Positions 35,087 to 44,512 of a stretch of DNA of 64,000 nt are shown piece after piece. The translations under genes were made by a program, and so were the position numbers. The stretch is from Labrenzia sp. VG12. GTDB taxonomy: Bacteria > Pseudomonadota > Alphaproteobacteria > Rhizobiales > Stappiaceae. Position 1 is the first letter of the stretch; the number at the start of each line of letters is the position of its first letter. The notes under the pieces were generated by a model. The model was not told the DNA's origin. It ran no database searches and saw nothing but the letters and a program-made list of their open reading frames with translations. Location of the stretch: positions 620,001 through 684,000 of the forward strand of contig NZ_CP022529.1 of assembly GCF_002237595.1 (NCBI RefSeq), read 5' to 3'.

Positions 35087-35887
35087 TTGATGATGATCGA
35101 TCGGCTTGATTTCGCCGTCTCTCTTGCCAAAAAGGCGGGTGAGCTCGGACTGGACTATTTTCGCAAGCTGGACACCCTGACGGTCACCCAGAAGGGCCAC
35201 CAGGACCTGGTTTCCGAAGCTGATCGCAACGTCGAAACCCTGATCCGCGAAGAACTCGCCAAGGCCTATCCGGACGACGGTATTCTGGGTGAAGAACATG
35301 GCATGGAAGAAGGCTCTTCCGGATATACCTGGGTGACAGATCCGATCGACGGAACGGCCAATTTTGTCGCCGGCATTCCGCAATGGTGCGTGATCATCGC
35401 CTGTGTGCATCAGGGGCAGGTGATCATCGGTGTCATTCATGACCCGGTGGCAGGGGAAACCTTCAAGGCGTCCGCAGGTCACGGCGCCTTTCTCAATGAC
35501 AAGCCGATCAGGATCTCCGACAGTCAGAGCCTGTCCAACGGTTCCGTCGGTGTCGGCTTCAATGGCCGCACGGCCATCACCGATGCTGTCAACGTGGTTG
35601 GAGCCGTGGTCTCAAAGGGGGGAGTTTTCTTCCGCAATGCGTCCGGCGGCCTGATGCTGGCCTATGCGGCTTCCGGCCGTCTGATCGGCTATGTGGAATC
35701 GCACATGAACGCCTGGGACTGTCTCGCCGGCATGCTGCTGACCGTTGAGGCCGGAGGCATCGTCATGGAGCAGGATGTCAATCACGCGCTTTATCATGGC
35801 GCCCGCGTGGTCGTCGCCGCACCCGGTGTCTACGACGATTTGCGGGACATCGCCGAAAGCTCCTTCGCCCCGCTCGAAGCGGCCTGA
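35087..35887 (+). CDS. Inositol-monophosphatase family protein (SuhB-like)
   Basis: A 266-residue Mg2+-dependent phosphatase. Family motifs: SEADRNVE near 43, GEEHG near 68, DPIDGTANF near 84 and AWDCLAGMLLTVEAGG near 208. Starts at any of three consecutive Met codons; the first is used here, after GGAG. Members act on inositol phosphate, or on PAP and related compounds; SuhB also binds transcription complexes. Which applies is not clear from sequence. Confidence 0.88.
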   Translation: MMMIDRLDFAVSLAKKAGELGLDYFRKLDTLTVTQKGHQDLVSEADRNVETLIREELAKAYPDDGILGEEHGMEEGSSGYTWVTDPIDGTANFVAGIPQWCVIIACVHQGQVIIGVIHDPVAGETFKASAGHGAFLNDKPIRISDSQSLSNGSVGVGFNGRTAITDAVNVVGAVVSKGGVFFRNASGGLMLAYAASGRLIGYVESHMNAWDCLAGMLLTVEAGGIVMEQDVNHALYHGARVVVAAPGVYDDLRDIAESSFAPLEAA

Positions 35888-35911
35888 CACCGATCAAGGC
35901 GGCAATGCCGG

Positions 35912-36283
35912 TTACACGTGCTGGTCGACGAGCACCGGATTGCCGTCCGGGTCGACCAGAACAAAGCTGGCAGGACCACTGCCGTCCTCGGCCGCCTCGC
36001 TCGCGAACTGGTAGCCCTTCGCTTTCAGCTCTTTCTGGATCTCCCGGATGTCCTGATAGTCATCCAGTTTCTCCGCGCTCTGGTTCCAGCCCGGGTTGAA
36101 GGTCAGCATGTTCTTGTCGAACATGCCTTGAAACAATCCGATCACCGTGTCGCCGTTTTTCAGAATGACCCAGCCGTCATCTCCAGACCCACCCAGGTCT
36201 GAAAAACCGAGCCCTTCATAAAAGGCCTTCGACTTCTTGATGTCCTTGACGGTCAGACTGATGGAAAATGCGCCGAGATGCAT
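35912..36283 (-). CDS. VOC-family (glyoxalase/bleomycin-resistance fold) protein
   Basis: A 123-residue protein from ATG 36283; the open frame extends further upstream but the extra sequence looks non-coding. The VOC fold is shown by ISLTVKDIKKSKAFYEGLGF near the start and SFVLVDPDGNPVLVDQHV at the end. Activity is not predictable. The gene converges with the inositol-phosphatase gene. Confidence 0.82.
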   Translation of the reverse strand: MHLGAFSISLTVKDIKKSKAFYEGLGFSDLGGSGDDGWVILKNGDTVIGLFQGMFDKNMLTFNPGWNQSAEKLDDYQDIREIQKELKAKGYQFASEAAEDGSGPASFVLVDPDGNPVLVDQHV

Positions 36284-36347
36284 GGGATCTGATCCTCCGT
36301 AAAACAACGGAGACCAGTGAAGCGCAAAACGAGCGACAACGCCAGCG

Positions 36348-37079
36348 TCAGCTCGGCGAGACCCATTCTTTGCTGACACGGTCATAAAGCATGCCGGTCT
36401 CCAGAACCTCGGCCTTGACGAGTTCCAGAAGATCCGTGGCAACCTCGGCCGGGTCAGGCAGGTTTTCCGGCGGTTCGCCGGGCATGGCCTTGGCGCGCAG
36501 GCCGGTGCGGGTGGGGCCGGGGTCCGCAAGGTTGATCTTCATCGCGGTCTTCAGGCTTTCATGTGCCCAGGTCTGGGCCATGGCCTCAACCGCCGACTTG
36601 CTGATCGACTGGAGACCCCAGAACGCGGTGCGGGTTTGTGCCTGCACGGCCGTCAACAGCAGGGCCCGTCCGGCATCGGATTGGCGCAACAAGGGGTCAA
36701 GGGAGCGGATCAGCCGCCAGTTGGCCGTGACATTGACCGCCATGACCTTTTCGAAGTCTTTCGGCTTGATGTGGCCGATCGGCGACAGCACACCGAGCAT
36801 GCCGGCGTTGCCGACAAAGATGTCGAGTTTTTTCCAGCGTTCGAAAATGGCCGCACCCAGGCGGTCGAGCGCATCGAAGTCCGTGAGATCCACGGGAACG
36901 AGCGTGGCTTCCCCGCCGGCCGCCTTGATGTCGTCATCGAGGTCTTCCAGCGCGCCGACGGTTCTTGCAACCGCAATCACATGCGCGCCGCGTTTACCGA
37001 GTTGCCTGGCGATCTGATAGCCAATGCCGCGGGAGGCGCCGGTCACCAGGGCGATCCGGCCTTCGAAATCTTTTTCCAT
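36348..37079 (-). CDS. SDR-family protein with degenerate active site
   Basis: A 243-residue Rossmann protein from ATG 37079. The cofactor motif TGASRGIG and the NAG motif are intact, and the Lys of the YxxxK motif remains (QSISK). However, the catalytic Tyr is Gln, and the position of the catalytic Ser, 12-13 residues before it in YciK-like relatives, is Ala/Val. It otherwise resembles YciK-like SDRs (AFWG preceding the motif). It follows purF in the same direction. It may be an inactive or regulatory SDR. Confidence 0.82.
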   Translation of the reverse strand: MEKDFEGRIALVTGASRGIGYQIARQLGKRGAHVIAVARTVGALEDLDDDIKAAGGEATLVPVDLTDFDALDRLGAAIFERWKKLDIFVGNAGMLGVLSPIGHIKPKDFEKVMAVNVTANWRLIRSLDPLLRQSDAGRALLLTAVQAQTRTAFWGLQSISKSAVEAMAQTWAHESLKTAMKINLADPGPTRTGLRAKAMPGEPPENLPDPAEVATDLLELVKAEVLETGMLYDRVSKEWVSPS

Positions 37080-37148
37080 TGTCGAACTCTTTGACCGGCC
37101 GGCCACGTGTCGGAGCGGCCGGCCAGCCGGTACTGAAGGATTTTACTG

Positions 37149-38621
37149 TTAGCCGACTTCTACCAGACGCGGTGCGCTGACAAAGTCCTGATCTTCGGAC
37201 AGGTCGGTCAGCGGCGTCGGGTAGTCGCCGGTAAAACAATGATCGGTGAATTGCGGGTTGTCGTTGTCGCGGCCATCAAAGCCCATGGACCGGTAAATGC
37301 CGTCAACGGACAGGAAGGCGAGGCTGTCGGCACCGATATACGCCCGCATTTCCTCAAGGCCGTATTTCGCCGCCAGCAGCTTCTCCCGGACCGGCGTGTC
37401 GATGCCGTAATAGTCGGAATACTTGATCGGCGGGCTGGCGAGGCGGAAATGGACCTCCTTGGCACCGGCTTCCCGGATCATCTGCACGATCTTGACCGAC
37501 GTGGTGCCGCGAACAAGACTGTCATCCACCAGCACAACACGTTTGCCCTCGATCTGGGCGCGGTTGGCGGAGTGTTTCATCTTCACGCCAAGGGCACGGA
37601 TCTGCTGGGTCGGTTCAATAAAAGTCCGGCCGACATAGTGGTTGCGGATGATGCCAAGCTCGAACGGCACACCGCTTTCCTGGCTGTAGCCGATGGCAGC
37701 CGGCACGCCGCTGTCCGGCACCGGCACGATCACGTCGGCCTCGACATGGGTTTCCTTGGCCAGCTGCTTGCCCATTTCCCGGCGCACGTCATAGACGCTG
37801 CGGCCGCCGACGATGGAATCGGGGCGCGAGAAATAGATGTATTCGAAAATGCAGGGGCGGGCCTTCTGCTTGCCGAACGGGAAGAAGGACTGGATCCCGG
37901 TGGACGTGCAGACGATAACCTCACCGTTCTCGACTTCACGGATGAACTTGGCGCCGATAATGTCGAGCGCGCAGGTTTCGGAGGCCAGGATCGGAGCACC
38001 GTTGAGATCGCCCAGAACCAGCGGCCGGATGCCGAGCGGGTCACGGGCGCCGATCAGCTTCTTAGACGTCAGGGCCACAAGCGAATAGGCGCCTTCCATC
38101 TGGGTGATTGCCTCGATGAAGCGGTCGACGATCTTGCCCTTGCGCGAGCGGGCGACCAGCTGCAGCACGACTTCTGAATCGGATGTCGACTGGCAGATGG
38201 CGCCATCGCGGATCAGCTGGTGGCGAAGCGTCAGCGCGTTCGTGAAATTGCCGTTGTGGCAGACCGCGATGCCGCCGCCGTCCAGTTCGGCGAAAAGCGG
38301 CTGCACGTTGCGCAGGATGGTCTCGCCGGTGGTGGAGTAGCGCACATGGCCAACGGCGGCCCGGCCGGTCAGGCGGCCGATTGTCTCCGCGTCGGAGAAA
38401 TGATCGCCGACAAGCCCCAGATGGCGTTCCGCCCGGAACTGCTCATTGTCGAAGGTGACGATGCCGGCGGCCTCCTGGCCGCGGTGCTGCAGGGCGTGGA
38501 GCCCGAGCGCCGTCAGGGCGCTGGCATCCTCGTGTCCCAGAATGCCGAAGACACCGCATTCTTCGCGCAACGTGTCGGCATTGATGTCAAAGGGTTCATG
38601 CACCTCGGTCCCGCCAGTCAT
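37149..38621 (-). CDS. purF: Amidophosphoribosyltransferase
   Basis: A 490-residue enzyme for the first step of purine synthesis (PRPP + glutamine to phosphoribosylamine). ATG 38621 is chosen for its AAGGAG 8 bases upstream; a GTG at 38630 is the alternative. After a propeptide the N-terminal nucleophile lies in REECGVFGILGHEDA (Cys near residue 22), with LQHRGQEAAGI after it. The PRPP loop is VVLVDDSLVRGTTSVKI. Order cvpA-purF is the usual one. Confidence 0.96.
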   Translation of the reverse strand: MTGGTEVHEPFDINADTLREECGVFGILGHEDASALTALGLHALQHRGQEAAGIVTFDNEQFRAERHLGLVGDHFSDAETIGRLTGRAAVGHVRYSTTGETILRNVQPLFAELDGGGIAVCHNGNFTNALTLRHQLIRDGAICQSTSDSEVVLQLVARSRKGKIVDRFIEAITQMEGAYSLVALTSKKLIGARDPLGIRPLVLGDLNGAPILASETCALDIIGAKFIREVENGEVIVCTSTGIQSFFPFGKQKARPCIFEYIYFSRPDSIVGGRSVYDVRREMGKQLAKETHVEADVIVPVPDSGVPAAIGYSQESGVPFELGIIRNHYVGRTFIEPTQQIRALGVKMKHSANRAQIEGKRVVLVDDSLVRGTTSVKIVQMIREAGAKEVHFRLASPPIKYSDYYGIDTPVREKLLAAKYGLEEMRAYIGADSLAFLSVDGIYRSMGFDGRDNDNPQFTDHCFTGDYPTPLTDLSEDQDFVSAPRLVEVG

Positions 38622-38788
38622 GGCGAACACTCCTTCAGTCGGGCCGGATTTTCATCCCGCCTGGGGCATCAGACCAACGGCTTCCTTGCGTGAAGAAAGG
38701 GGAGTTGATCTATTTTCAGATACTCATGCGTCCCGCGATCCTCGGAGCGCGGGACGGTATTTCGTCGGATCGGCGCCTTTGTCCGGCG

Positions 38789-39400
38789 TCAGTTGTTGTC
38801 CGTTGTCAGCTGTTCCAGTCCCTGGCGTTCGCTGTCGCTATAGGCCGGTTCTTCTGCCGGGGCGCTTGCGCTGTCACCGGTCAGGTTGTTCTGGCGGATC
38901 TTGTCCAGGATCGCCTTTTCGGGATCTTCAGGAAGGATCGCCACCAGCCGCTCACCAATCGACAGCAGGATCGGCCGGGACTTGGCATCCTTGACCCATT
39001 GCGGTTGCTGTTCCGGCTGCACAAACCAGTTGAAGAACATCATGGCGACGACAACCAGCAGCAGGCCCCGGACGGCGCCGAACACGAAACCGAGCGTGCG
39101 GTCGAGCGCACCGATACGGCTGTCCAGCACAAAATCGGAAATGCGCATGGTGATATAGCTTACCACGAGCAGCGTGACCAGGAAGACGGCAGCAGCCGAC
39201 ACGGCCATCGCGACGATTTCCTGCGAGATATACTGCTGTGTGTAAGGCAGCACCCGTTCATAGAGGAGGAACGCCGCAGCGGCCGCCGCAACCCAGGACA
39301 CGATCGACAGCACCTCCCGGACAAATCCGCGGATCATCGCAAGGACCGCCGAAATGAACATGATGGCCAAGAGCAGTCCGTCCAACAGCGTTATCGGCAT
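38789..39400 (-). CDS. cvpA: CvpA-family membrane protein
   Basis: A 203-residue inner-membrane protein with about four helices (residues 5-22, 32-50, 64-84 and 103-122) and a hydrophilic C-terminus. The typical segment IRGFVREVLSIVSWVAA near residue 23 and the GALDRTLGFVFGAVRG loop near 97 identify the family. CvpA is needed for colicin V production and envelope stress tolerance in enterics. It is between radA and purF. Confidence 0.92.
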   Translation of the reverse strand: MPITLLDGLLLAIMFISAVLAMIRGFVREVLSIVSWVAAAAAAFLLYERVLPYTQQYISQEIVAMAVSAAAVFLVTLLVVSYITMRISDFVLDSRIGALDRTLGFVFGAVRGLLLVVVAMMFFNWFVQPEQQPQWVKDAKSRPILLSIGERLVAILPEDPEKAILDKIRQNNLTGDSASAPAEEPAYSDSERQGLEQLTTDNN

Positions 39401-39487
39401 GTTCCTGAAAATTCCTCTGTCTGATGCTCTTGCCGGTCCGTCGCCGGAGAGCCTAAACCTTCAGATAAACCCCGTCACCATCATGCG

Positions 39488-40882
39488 TCAGGTCTCCCCC
39501 GCAGCACTAGCCTCCACCGAGAGTTTGGCGACAAAGTCCCCAAGTTCCGGCACGCCGGTCGCCTTGAAGGCCGACGCGGCGCTGTCCTTGAGATTTCCCT
39601 CAGGACAATAGGCCTGGTCAAAGCCGAGTTTCTCCGCTTCCTTCAGCCTGGACTGGGCCTGAGCCACTGGCCGGACGGCGCCCGACAGGCTGACTTCGCC
39701 GAAATAGACGCAATTGGCCGGAAGGGCAAGCCCGCTGAGCGAAGAGATCAGGGCGGCCGCAACGGCGAGATCGGCGCCGGGCTCGTTGATCTTCAGCCCG
39801 CCGGCCACGTTCAAGTAGACATCATGCTGGGAAAACCGCACCCCGCAGCGGGCTTCCAGAACGGCCAGGATCATCGACAGGCGCGCGCTGTCCCAGCCGA
39901 TCACCGCACGCCTCGGCGTACCGAGTGTGGATTGCGCCACAAGCGCCTGTATCTCGATAAGCAACGGCCGGGAGCCTTCCAGACCGGCAAAGACGGCAGC
40001 GCCCGGTGCGGAGGTGTTGCGATCCCCCAGGAACAGCGCAGACGGATTGGGCACTTCAACAAGTCCCTTTCCGGTCATCTCAAAGACGCCAATCTCATCC
40101 GTGGCGCCGAAGCGGTTCTTGACCGACCTCAGGATCCGGTACTGATGCGCGCCATCGCCTTCGAAATAGAGCACCGCATCGACCATGTGCTCGACCACGC
40201 GTGGGCCTGCAATCTGGCCGTCCTTGGTGACATGACCGACCAGCACCAGTGTGGTGCCGTTTTTCTTGGCATAGCGGACCATGGCCTGGGCCGAGGCGCG
40301 GACCTGCGTCACCGTGCCTGGAGGCGAGTCGACCTGGTCGGTCCAGAGCGTCTGCACGGAATCGAGGATCAGGAGGGCAGGGGCCGTGTCGGCTTCCAGC
40401 GTTGCCAGGATGTCTTCCACGCTGGTTTCAGCAGCAAGCGCGACGGGCGCGCCTGCAAGGCCCAGTCGTTCGGCCCGCAGGCGCACCTGCCCGATCGCTT
40501 CCTCGCCGGAGATATAGACTGTCTTGTGGCCAAGTCCGGCGAGCTGGGCGGCCGCCTGGATAAGAAGCGTGGATTTGCCGATGCCCGGATCGCCGCCAAC
40601 CAGCAAGGCCGACCCGCGCACGAAACCGCCACCGGTGACCCGATCGAGTTCGGCGACCTTCGTGCTGATCCGCGGCGCTTCCTTGGTGTCGCCCGAGAGG
40701 CCGACCAGGGGAACGACGCGCCCCTTGCTGCGGGAAGCTCTGCCGGGCCCGCCACCAACACCGCCACCGGTCTGTTCTTCGACGATCGTGTTCCATTCGC
40801 CGCAGCTCTCGCAGCGGCCGACCCATTTGGCCGTAACGGCGCCGCAGGACTGGCAGACAAATGAGGTGGAACGCCGCGCCAT
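39488..40882 (-). CDS. radA: DNA repair protein RadA
   Basis: A 464-residue RecA-like branch-migration helicase. The N-terminal zinc finger has C10, C13, C24 and C27 (CQSCGAVTAKWVGRCESC). Walker A is GGDPGIGKSTLL near residue 98, the RadA-specific KNRFG is in VKNRFGATDEIG near 251, and the C-terminal domain is Lon-protease-like without a catalytic dyad (about 285-464). Confidence 0.96.
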   Translation of the reverse strand: MARRSTSFVCQSCGAVTAKWVGRCESCGEWNTIVEEQTGGGVGGGPGRASRSKGRVVPLVGLSGDTKEAPRISTKVAELDRVTGGGFVRGSALLVGGDPGIGKSTLLIQAAAQLAGLGHKTVYISGEEAIGQVRLRAERLGLAGAPVALAAETSVEDILATLEADTAPALLILDSVQTLWTDQVDSPPGTVTQVRASAQAMVRYAKKNGTTLVLVGHVTKDGQIAGPRVVEHMVDAVLYFEGDGAHQYRILRSVKNRFGATDEIGVFEMTGKGLVEVPNPSALFLGDRNTSAPGAAVFAGLEGSRPLLIEIQALVAQSTLGTPRRAVIGWDSARLSMILAVLEARCGVRFSQHDVYLNVAGGLKINEPGADLAVAAALISSLSGLALPANCVYFGEVSLSGAVRPVAQAQSRLKEAEKLGFDQAYCPEGNLKDSAASAFKATGVPELGDFVAKLSVEASAAGET

Positions 40883-40907
40883 ATGCTTTCCTTCGGACTT
40901 AACCTGA

Positions 40908-42050
40908 TCAGGTCAGGAGGCCATAGACACGCTCAAAGCGCCGCCCGAGGCTTGTCAGATATTCGTAGTCGATGGTCTCCGCATAAGCGGCCAGGTCCGT
41001 TGCCGCAACAGTTGGACCAAGCATTTCCACAAACGCGCCGCGTTTCAGAAGCTGCTCCGGCACATCGGTTACGTCCAGCGTGATCATGTCCATGGAAATC
41101 CGGCCGAGAATTGGCGCCTTGTGGCCGCCGATCATACCGAAGCCCCCCGGCCGGTCGTCCGTGCTGCTGGCCCTGCGCAAAAGACCGTCGGCATATCCGG
41201 CCGCAACAACGGCATTCCTGAGCGGGCGCTTGGCCGTCTGCGTGGCGCCATAGCCGATGGTGTCGCCCTCCGGAACATCCCGGATGATCATGATGCGGGC
41301 TTCAACCTTGGCAACCGGTTTCATCTGGTTCGGCGTGGTCTCGATTGCCTGTCCGCCATAAAGCGCGATCCCCGGACGGACCATGTCAAAGTGAAAGTCC
41401 GGTCCCATCAGCACGCCAGCCGAGTTGGCAAGCGAGCGCGGAATACTCTTGAACGGATCGGTCACCGTCCTGAAAAGCTCGAGCTGTCGCCGGTTCATCG
41501 GATGGTCCGGTGTTGAACCGCAGGCGAGGTGGCTCATGATCAGCGATGGCCGGAACGGGCCGAGCAGGCTCCTGTCGGTCATGGCTGCGCCAAATTCTGC
41601 CGGCGACAGTCCCAACCGGTGAATGCCTGTATCGACATGGACTGCGGCATCGAAGGACTGCCCCGCCGCCTTGCAGATACCGGCCCATTCCTGCAGCTCT
41701 TCCAGGCTGCCGAGAACCGGGCGGATCCTGTTGTCGAGATAATGCGCATAGGTGTCAGGAAACAAACCGTCGAGCGCAAAGACCACGGCGTCCGGCAACA
41801 CCTGCCGCAAGGCGATTGCCTCGGTCGGCACGGCAACGAAGAACGTCCGGCAACCAGCTTCGTAAAGCGCAGGTGCCGCCTTGTCCTGACCCGTCCCGTA
41901 TGCGTCTGCCTTGATTGCCGCGGCGCATTCGGTTTTGGCTCCGGTCTGACCATTGAGAAACCGCCAGTTGCAAGCGATTGCGTTCAGGTCGATGGTCAGG
42001 CGGCCGCCATAAAGAGAAGGCGAATAGGACGTATGCTCGGAAGTCGACAC
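40908..42050 (-). CDS. alr: Alanine racemase
   Basis: A 380-residue PLP enzyme producing D-alanine for peptidoglycan. The PLP lysine is K47 in AAAIKADAYG. HVDTGIHRLGL and MSHLACGSTPDHPMNRRQLE mark the barrel, RPGIALYGG the phosphate end, and GYGATQTAKRPLRNAVVAAG the second domain with its catalytic Tyr. It follows the PilZ gene and precedes radA on the minus strand. Confidence 0.95.
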   Translation of the reverse strand: MSTSEHTSYSPSLYGGRLTIDLNAIACNWRFLNGQTGAKTECAAAIKADAYGTGQDKAAPALYEAGCRTFFVAVPTEAIALRQVLPDAVVFALDGLFPDTYAHYLDNRIRPVLGSLEELQEWAGICKAAGQSFDAAVHVDTGIHRLGLSPAEFGAAMTDRSLLGPFRPSLIMSHLACGSTPDHPMNRRQLELFRTVTDPFKSIPRSLANSAGVLMGPDFHFDMVRPGIALYGGQAIETTPNQMKPVAKVEARIMIIRDVPEGDTIGYGATQTAKRPLRNAVVAAGYADGLLRRASSTDDRPGGFGMIGGHKAPILGRISMDMITLDVTDVPEQLLKRGAFVEMLGPTVAATDLAAYAETIDYEYLTSLGRRFERVYGLLT

Positions 42051-42196
42051 GATGCGGCTGTTTCTCCGGTCGGAATCAAAAAACTCTCAGCGGCTGAAGC
42101 GTAGCAAATCCTGGCAGGCTTGGGCCATTGGAGAAACCGAAGCAGAGCGCAATAGTGTCGCAGCGTGACGGTAACACGTTCGACGCTGGTTGCAGC

Positions 42197-42517
42197 TCAG
42201 TCCATATAGAGAAATTCGACCCCGGTTTCCCCGTTTCGAACCCAGCGGATCTCGGCATAGAATCGAAGTTTGCGACTTTCGATCTCGATGGTAACGCGCT
42301 GTCCGGGTTCCAGGTCCTTGGTATTGGTCGCAAGGCGGCAGCCGCCGACACTGATGTCTTCCACGACACAGGGACGGTGGATGTCGTCCTGCTTGAGCAG
42401 GCCGGGCCATTTACACCGTCTTCTGGGAAAAACGCGCGCTTCCTCGCGCAATTTCTGAGTCGCTGAAAACAAGTGAACTCGCTGAAAGGACTTTGGGCTC
42501 AATTGACTGCGACGCAC
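42197..42517 (-). CDS. PilZ-domain protein
   Basis: A 106-residue protein that is a single PilZ domain. The c-di-GMP-binding signature is present: an N-terminal Arg cluster (FPRRRCKW) and DISVGGCRL ([D/N]xSxxG). The start is GTG 42517 with no good ribosome site, so it may be shorter. It would be an output for c-di-GMP, such as that made by the GGDEF protein at 3.9 kb. Confidence 0.85.
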   Translation of the reverse strand: MRRSQLSPKSFQRVHLFSATQKLREEARVFPRRRCKWPGLLKQDDIHRPCVVEDISVGGCRLATNTKDLEPGQRVTIEIESRKLRFYAEIRWVRNGETGVEFLYMD

Positions 42518-42661
42518 AGTAAGGGGGAGAGTTTTAACAGGGGTTTAAGCGGGCTTTCGAAACATAAGACTGTCTGTTTCGCTTAAATCGCTTGATCGCC
42601 CGGTCTCTCGAAAGGGAACCGAGCGTATCGCGAAGCCTGGCGCAGATTGCTCTCCTGCAAC

Positions 42662-44146
42662 CTACTCGTAGCGCTCCGGCAGATGGTCTTCTTCTGCAAG
42701 GTCGGAGAAGCGGGTATACTGGCCCTCGAAGTGCAGGTTTGCCGTACCGGTCGGGCCGTGACGCTGCTTGGCGATGATCACTTCCGCCTTGCCCTTCAGG
42801 CGTTCCATGTCCCGCTGCCAGTTCTCGTATTCGACCGTGTCCGGCTCCGGTTCGGTCTTGGAGAGGTAATATTCTTCGCGGAACACGAACAGGATCACGT
42901 CAGCGTCCTGCTCGATCGAACCGGATTCACGCAGATCCGACATCATTGGGCGCTTGTCGTCGCGGGCTTCCACCTGACGCGACAGCTGCGAGAGCGCGAT
43001 GATCGGCACCTGAAGTTCCTTGGCAAGGGCCTTCAGGCCCGTGGTGATTTCCGTGATTTCCTGAACACGGTTGCCGGAATTCTTGGCGGAGCCCGACAAG
43101 AGCTGGATATAGTCGACCACCAGAAGATCCAGGCCGCGCTGACGCTTCAAGCGCCTTGCCTTGGCCACCAGGGAGGCGATGGAGATACCACCGGTCTGGT
43201 CCACATGCAGCGGAACGGTCTGCATGGTCTGGGCACAGGCGGCGAGTTTTTCGAATTCGGCCTCTGTGATGTCACCGCGGCGGATTTTCGAGGACGAGAT
43301 TTCCGCCTGTTCGGAAATGATACGTGTTGCGAGCTGTTCGGCTGACATTTCCAGCGAGAAGAAACCGACGACGCCGCCATTGACGGTTTTCAGCGATCCG
43401 TCAGGCTGTTCCTCGGCCTTGTAGCCTTGCGCAATGTTGTAGGCGATGTTGGTGGCAAGAGAGGTCTTGCCCATGGCAGGACGTCCGGCAAGCACGATCA
43501 AATCCGAGTGCTGCAACCCACCCATCAGGCGGTCGAGTTCACGCAGTCCCGTGGAAATACCCGACAAGGCGCCTTCACGGTTATAGGCGGCATGCGCCAT
43601 CTCGATGGTTTCGGAAAGCGCATCGCCGAAAGACACGAAACCGCCTTCGCTGCGGCCGGTTTCGGCGAGCTCGAACAGCCGGCGCTCGGCGTCGTCGATC
43701 TGCTGCTCCGGCGGCACGTCGATGGGGGCATCAAATGCGATGTTGACCATGTCCTCACCGATGCGGATCAGGTTCCGCCGAATGGCAAGGTCATAGATGG
43801 TGCGGCCATAATCTTCGGCATTGATGATCGAGGCGGCGTCGCCGGCAAGGCGGACGAGGAACTGGGTCGCGGACAGGTCCGCGATCTTTGCGTCTGCAGG
43901 GTAGAAGGTCTTCAGGGTGACGGGGGAGGCGGTCTTGCCGGCCCGGATCAGGTGGCTGGCCTTCTCGTAGATGTCCTGGTGGGACGGCACGAAGAAATGA
44001 TGCGGCTCGAGAAAGTCCGACACGCGATAGAAGGTCTCGTTGTTGACCAGAATGGCGCCAAGAAGCTGCCGCTCGGCTTCCGCGTTATGCGGTGCCAGAC
44101 GCTGTACGTCTTCTTCCGTTTCGACCTTCTGCAATGTGCCCTTCAT
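42662..44146 (-). CDS. dnaB: Replicative DNA helicase DnaB
   Basis: A 494-residue hexameric helicase from ATG 44146 (GGGGGA a few bases upstream). The N-terminal domain (about 15-120) begins RLAPHNAEAERQLLGAILV, and the RecA-like C-terminal domain has Walker A GRPAMGKTSLATN near 220, Walker B LLVVDYIQLL near 335 and LSQLSRQVE near 375. An open frame extends 19 codons upstream but is not needed. No intein is present. Confidence 0.96.
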   Translation of the reverse strand: MKGTLQKVETEEDVQRLAPHNAEAERQLLGAILVNNETFYRVSDFLEPHHFFVPSHQDIYEKASHLIRAGKTASPVTLKTFYPADAKIADLSATQFLVRLAGDAASIINAEDYGRTIYDLAIRRNLIRIGEDMVNIAFDAPIDVPPEQQIDDAERRLFELAETGRSEGGFVSFGDALSETIEMAHAAYNREGALSGISTGLRELDRLMGGLQHSDLIVLAGRPAMGKTSLATNIAYNIAQGYKAEEQPDGSLKTVNGGVVGFFSLEMSAEQLATRIISEQAEISSSKIRRGDITEAEFEKLAACAQTMQTVPLHVDQTGGISIASLVAKARRLKRQRGLDLLVVDYIQLLSGSAKNSGNRVQEITEITTGLKALAKELQVPIIALSQLSRQVEARDDKRPMMSDLRESGSIEQDADVILFVFREEYYLSKTEPEPDTVEYENWQRDMERLKGKAEVIIAKQRHGPTGTANLHFEGQYTRFSDLAEEDHLPERYE

Positions 44147-44512
44147 ATCGTCCCCCGATGACCCAAGTTCATCCGGAATACTCTTTGACCGGGTCGGGCT
44201 CAAGGATCAAAAACGGCAGTTTTCGATTCCCACTGACATTCACAGATCAACGGGGAAAGAGTCGAATCGCGCTTGACTCGAAAGCTGTTTGAAGACTCAA
44301 GGGGCTAGCTGTTAGTTATTGAAAAAACAGAATTTTTTCCGAAAGTTAATAGACGGTTAATAAATTTGCGTGCGGATTCAACACCTTGGAGCGGACTCTG
44401 AAGCCAGTCTTTGAGGCATCCTGCCGGGCTTGAGACTGTCTGGCCGGCTAAACAAAAAACGGCGCTGCAAGCAGCGCCGTTTCTCTCAAGCTCAAGAAGC
44501 TGGGTAAGCCGA
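44147..44512. other. Intergenic region between rplI and dnaB
   Basis: About 365 bp with no gene. It contains the rplI terminator at 44453-44483 and an AT-rich tract (44310-44370) that probably holds the dnaB promoter on the minus strand. Nothing else was recognised. Confidence 0.6.
44453..44483 (-). terminator. Terminator of the rpsF-rpsR-rplI operon
   Basis: On the minus strand AAACGGCGCTGC-TT-GCAGCGCCGTTT followed by TTTG: a strong 12-bp stem with a T-rich tail, 30 bp past the rplI stop. Confidence 0.92.
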
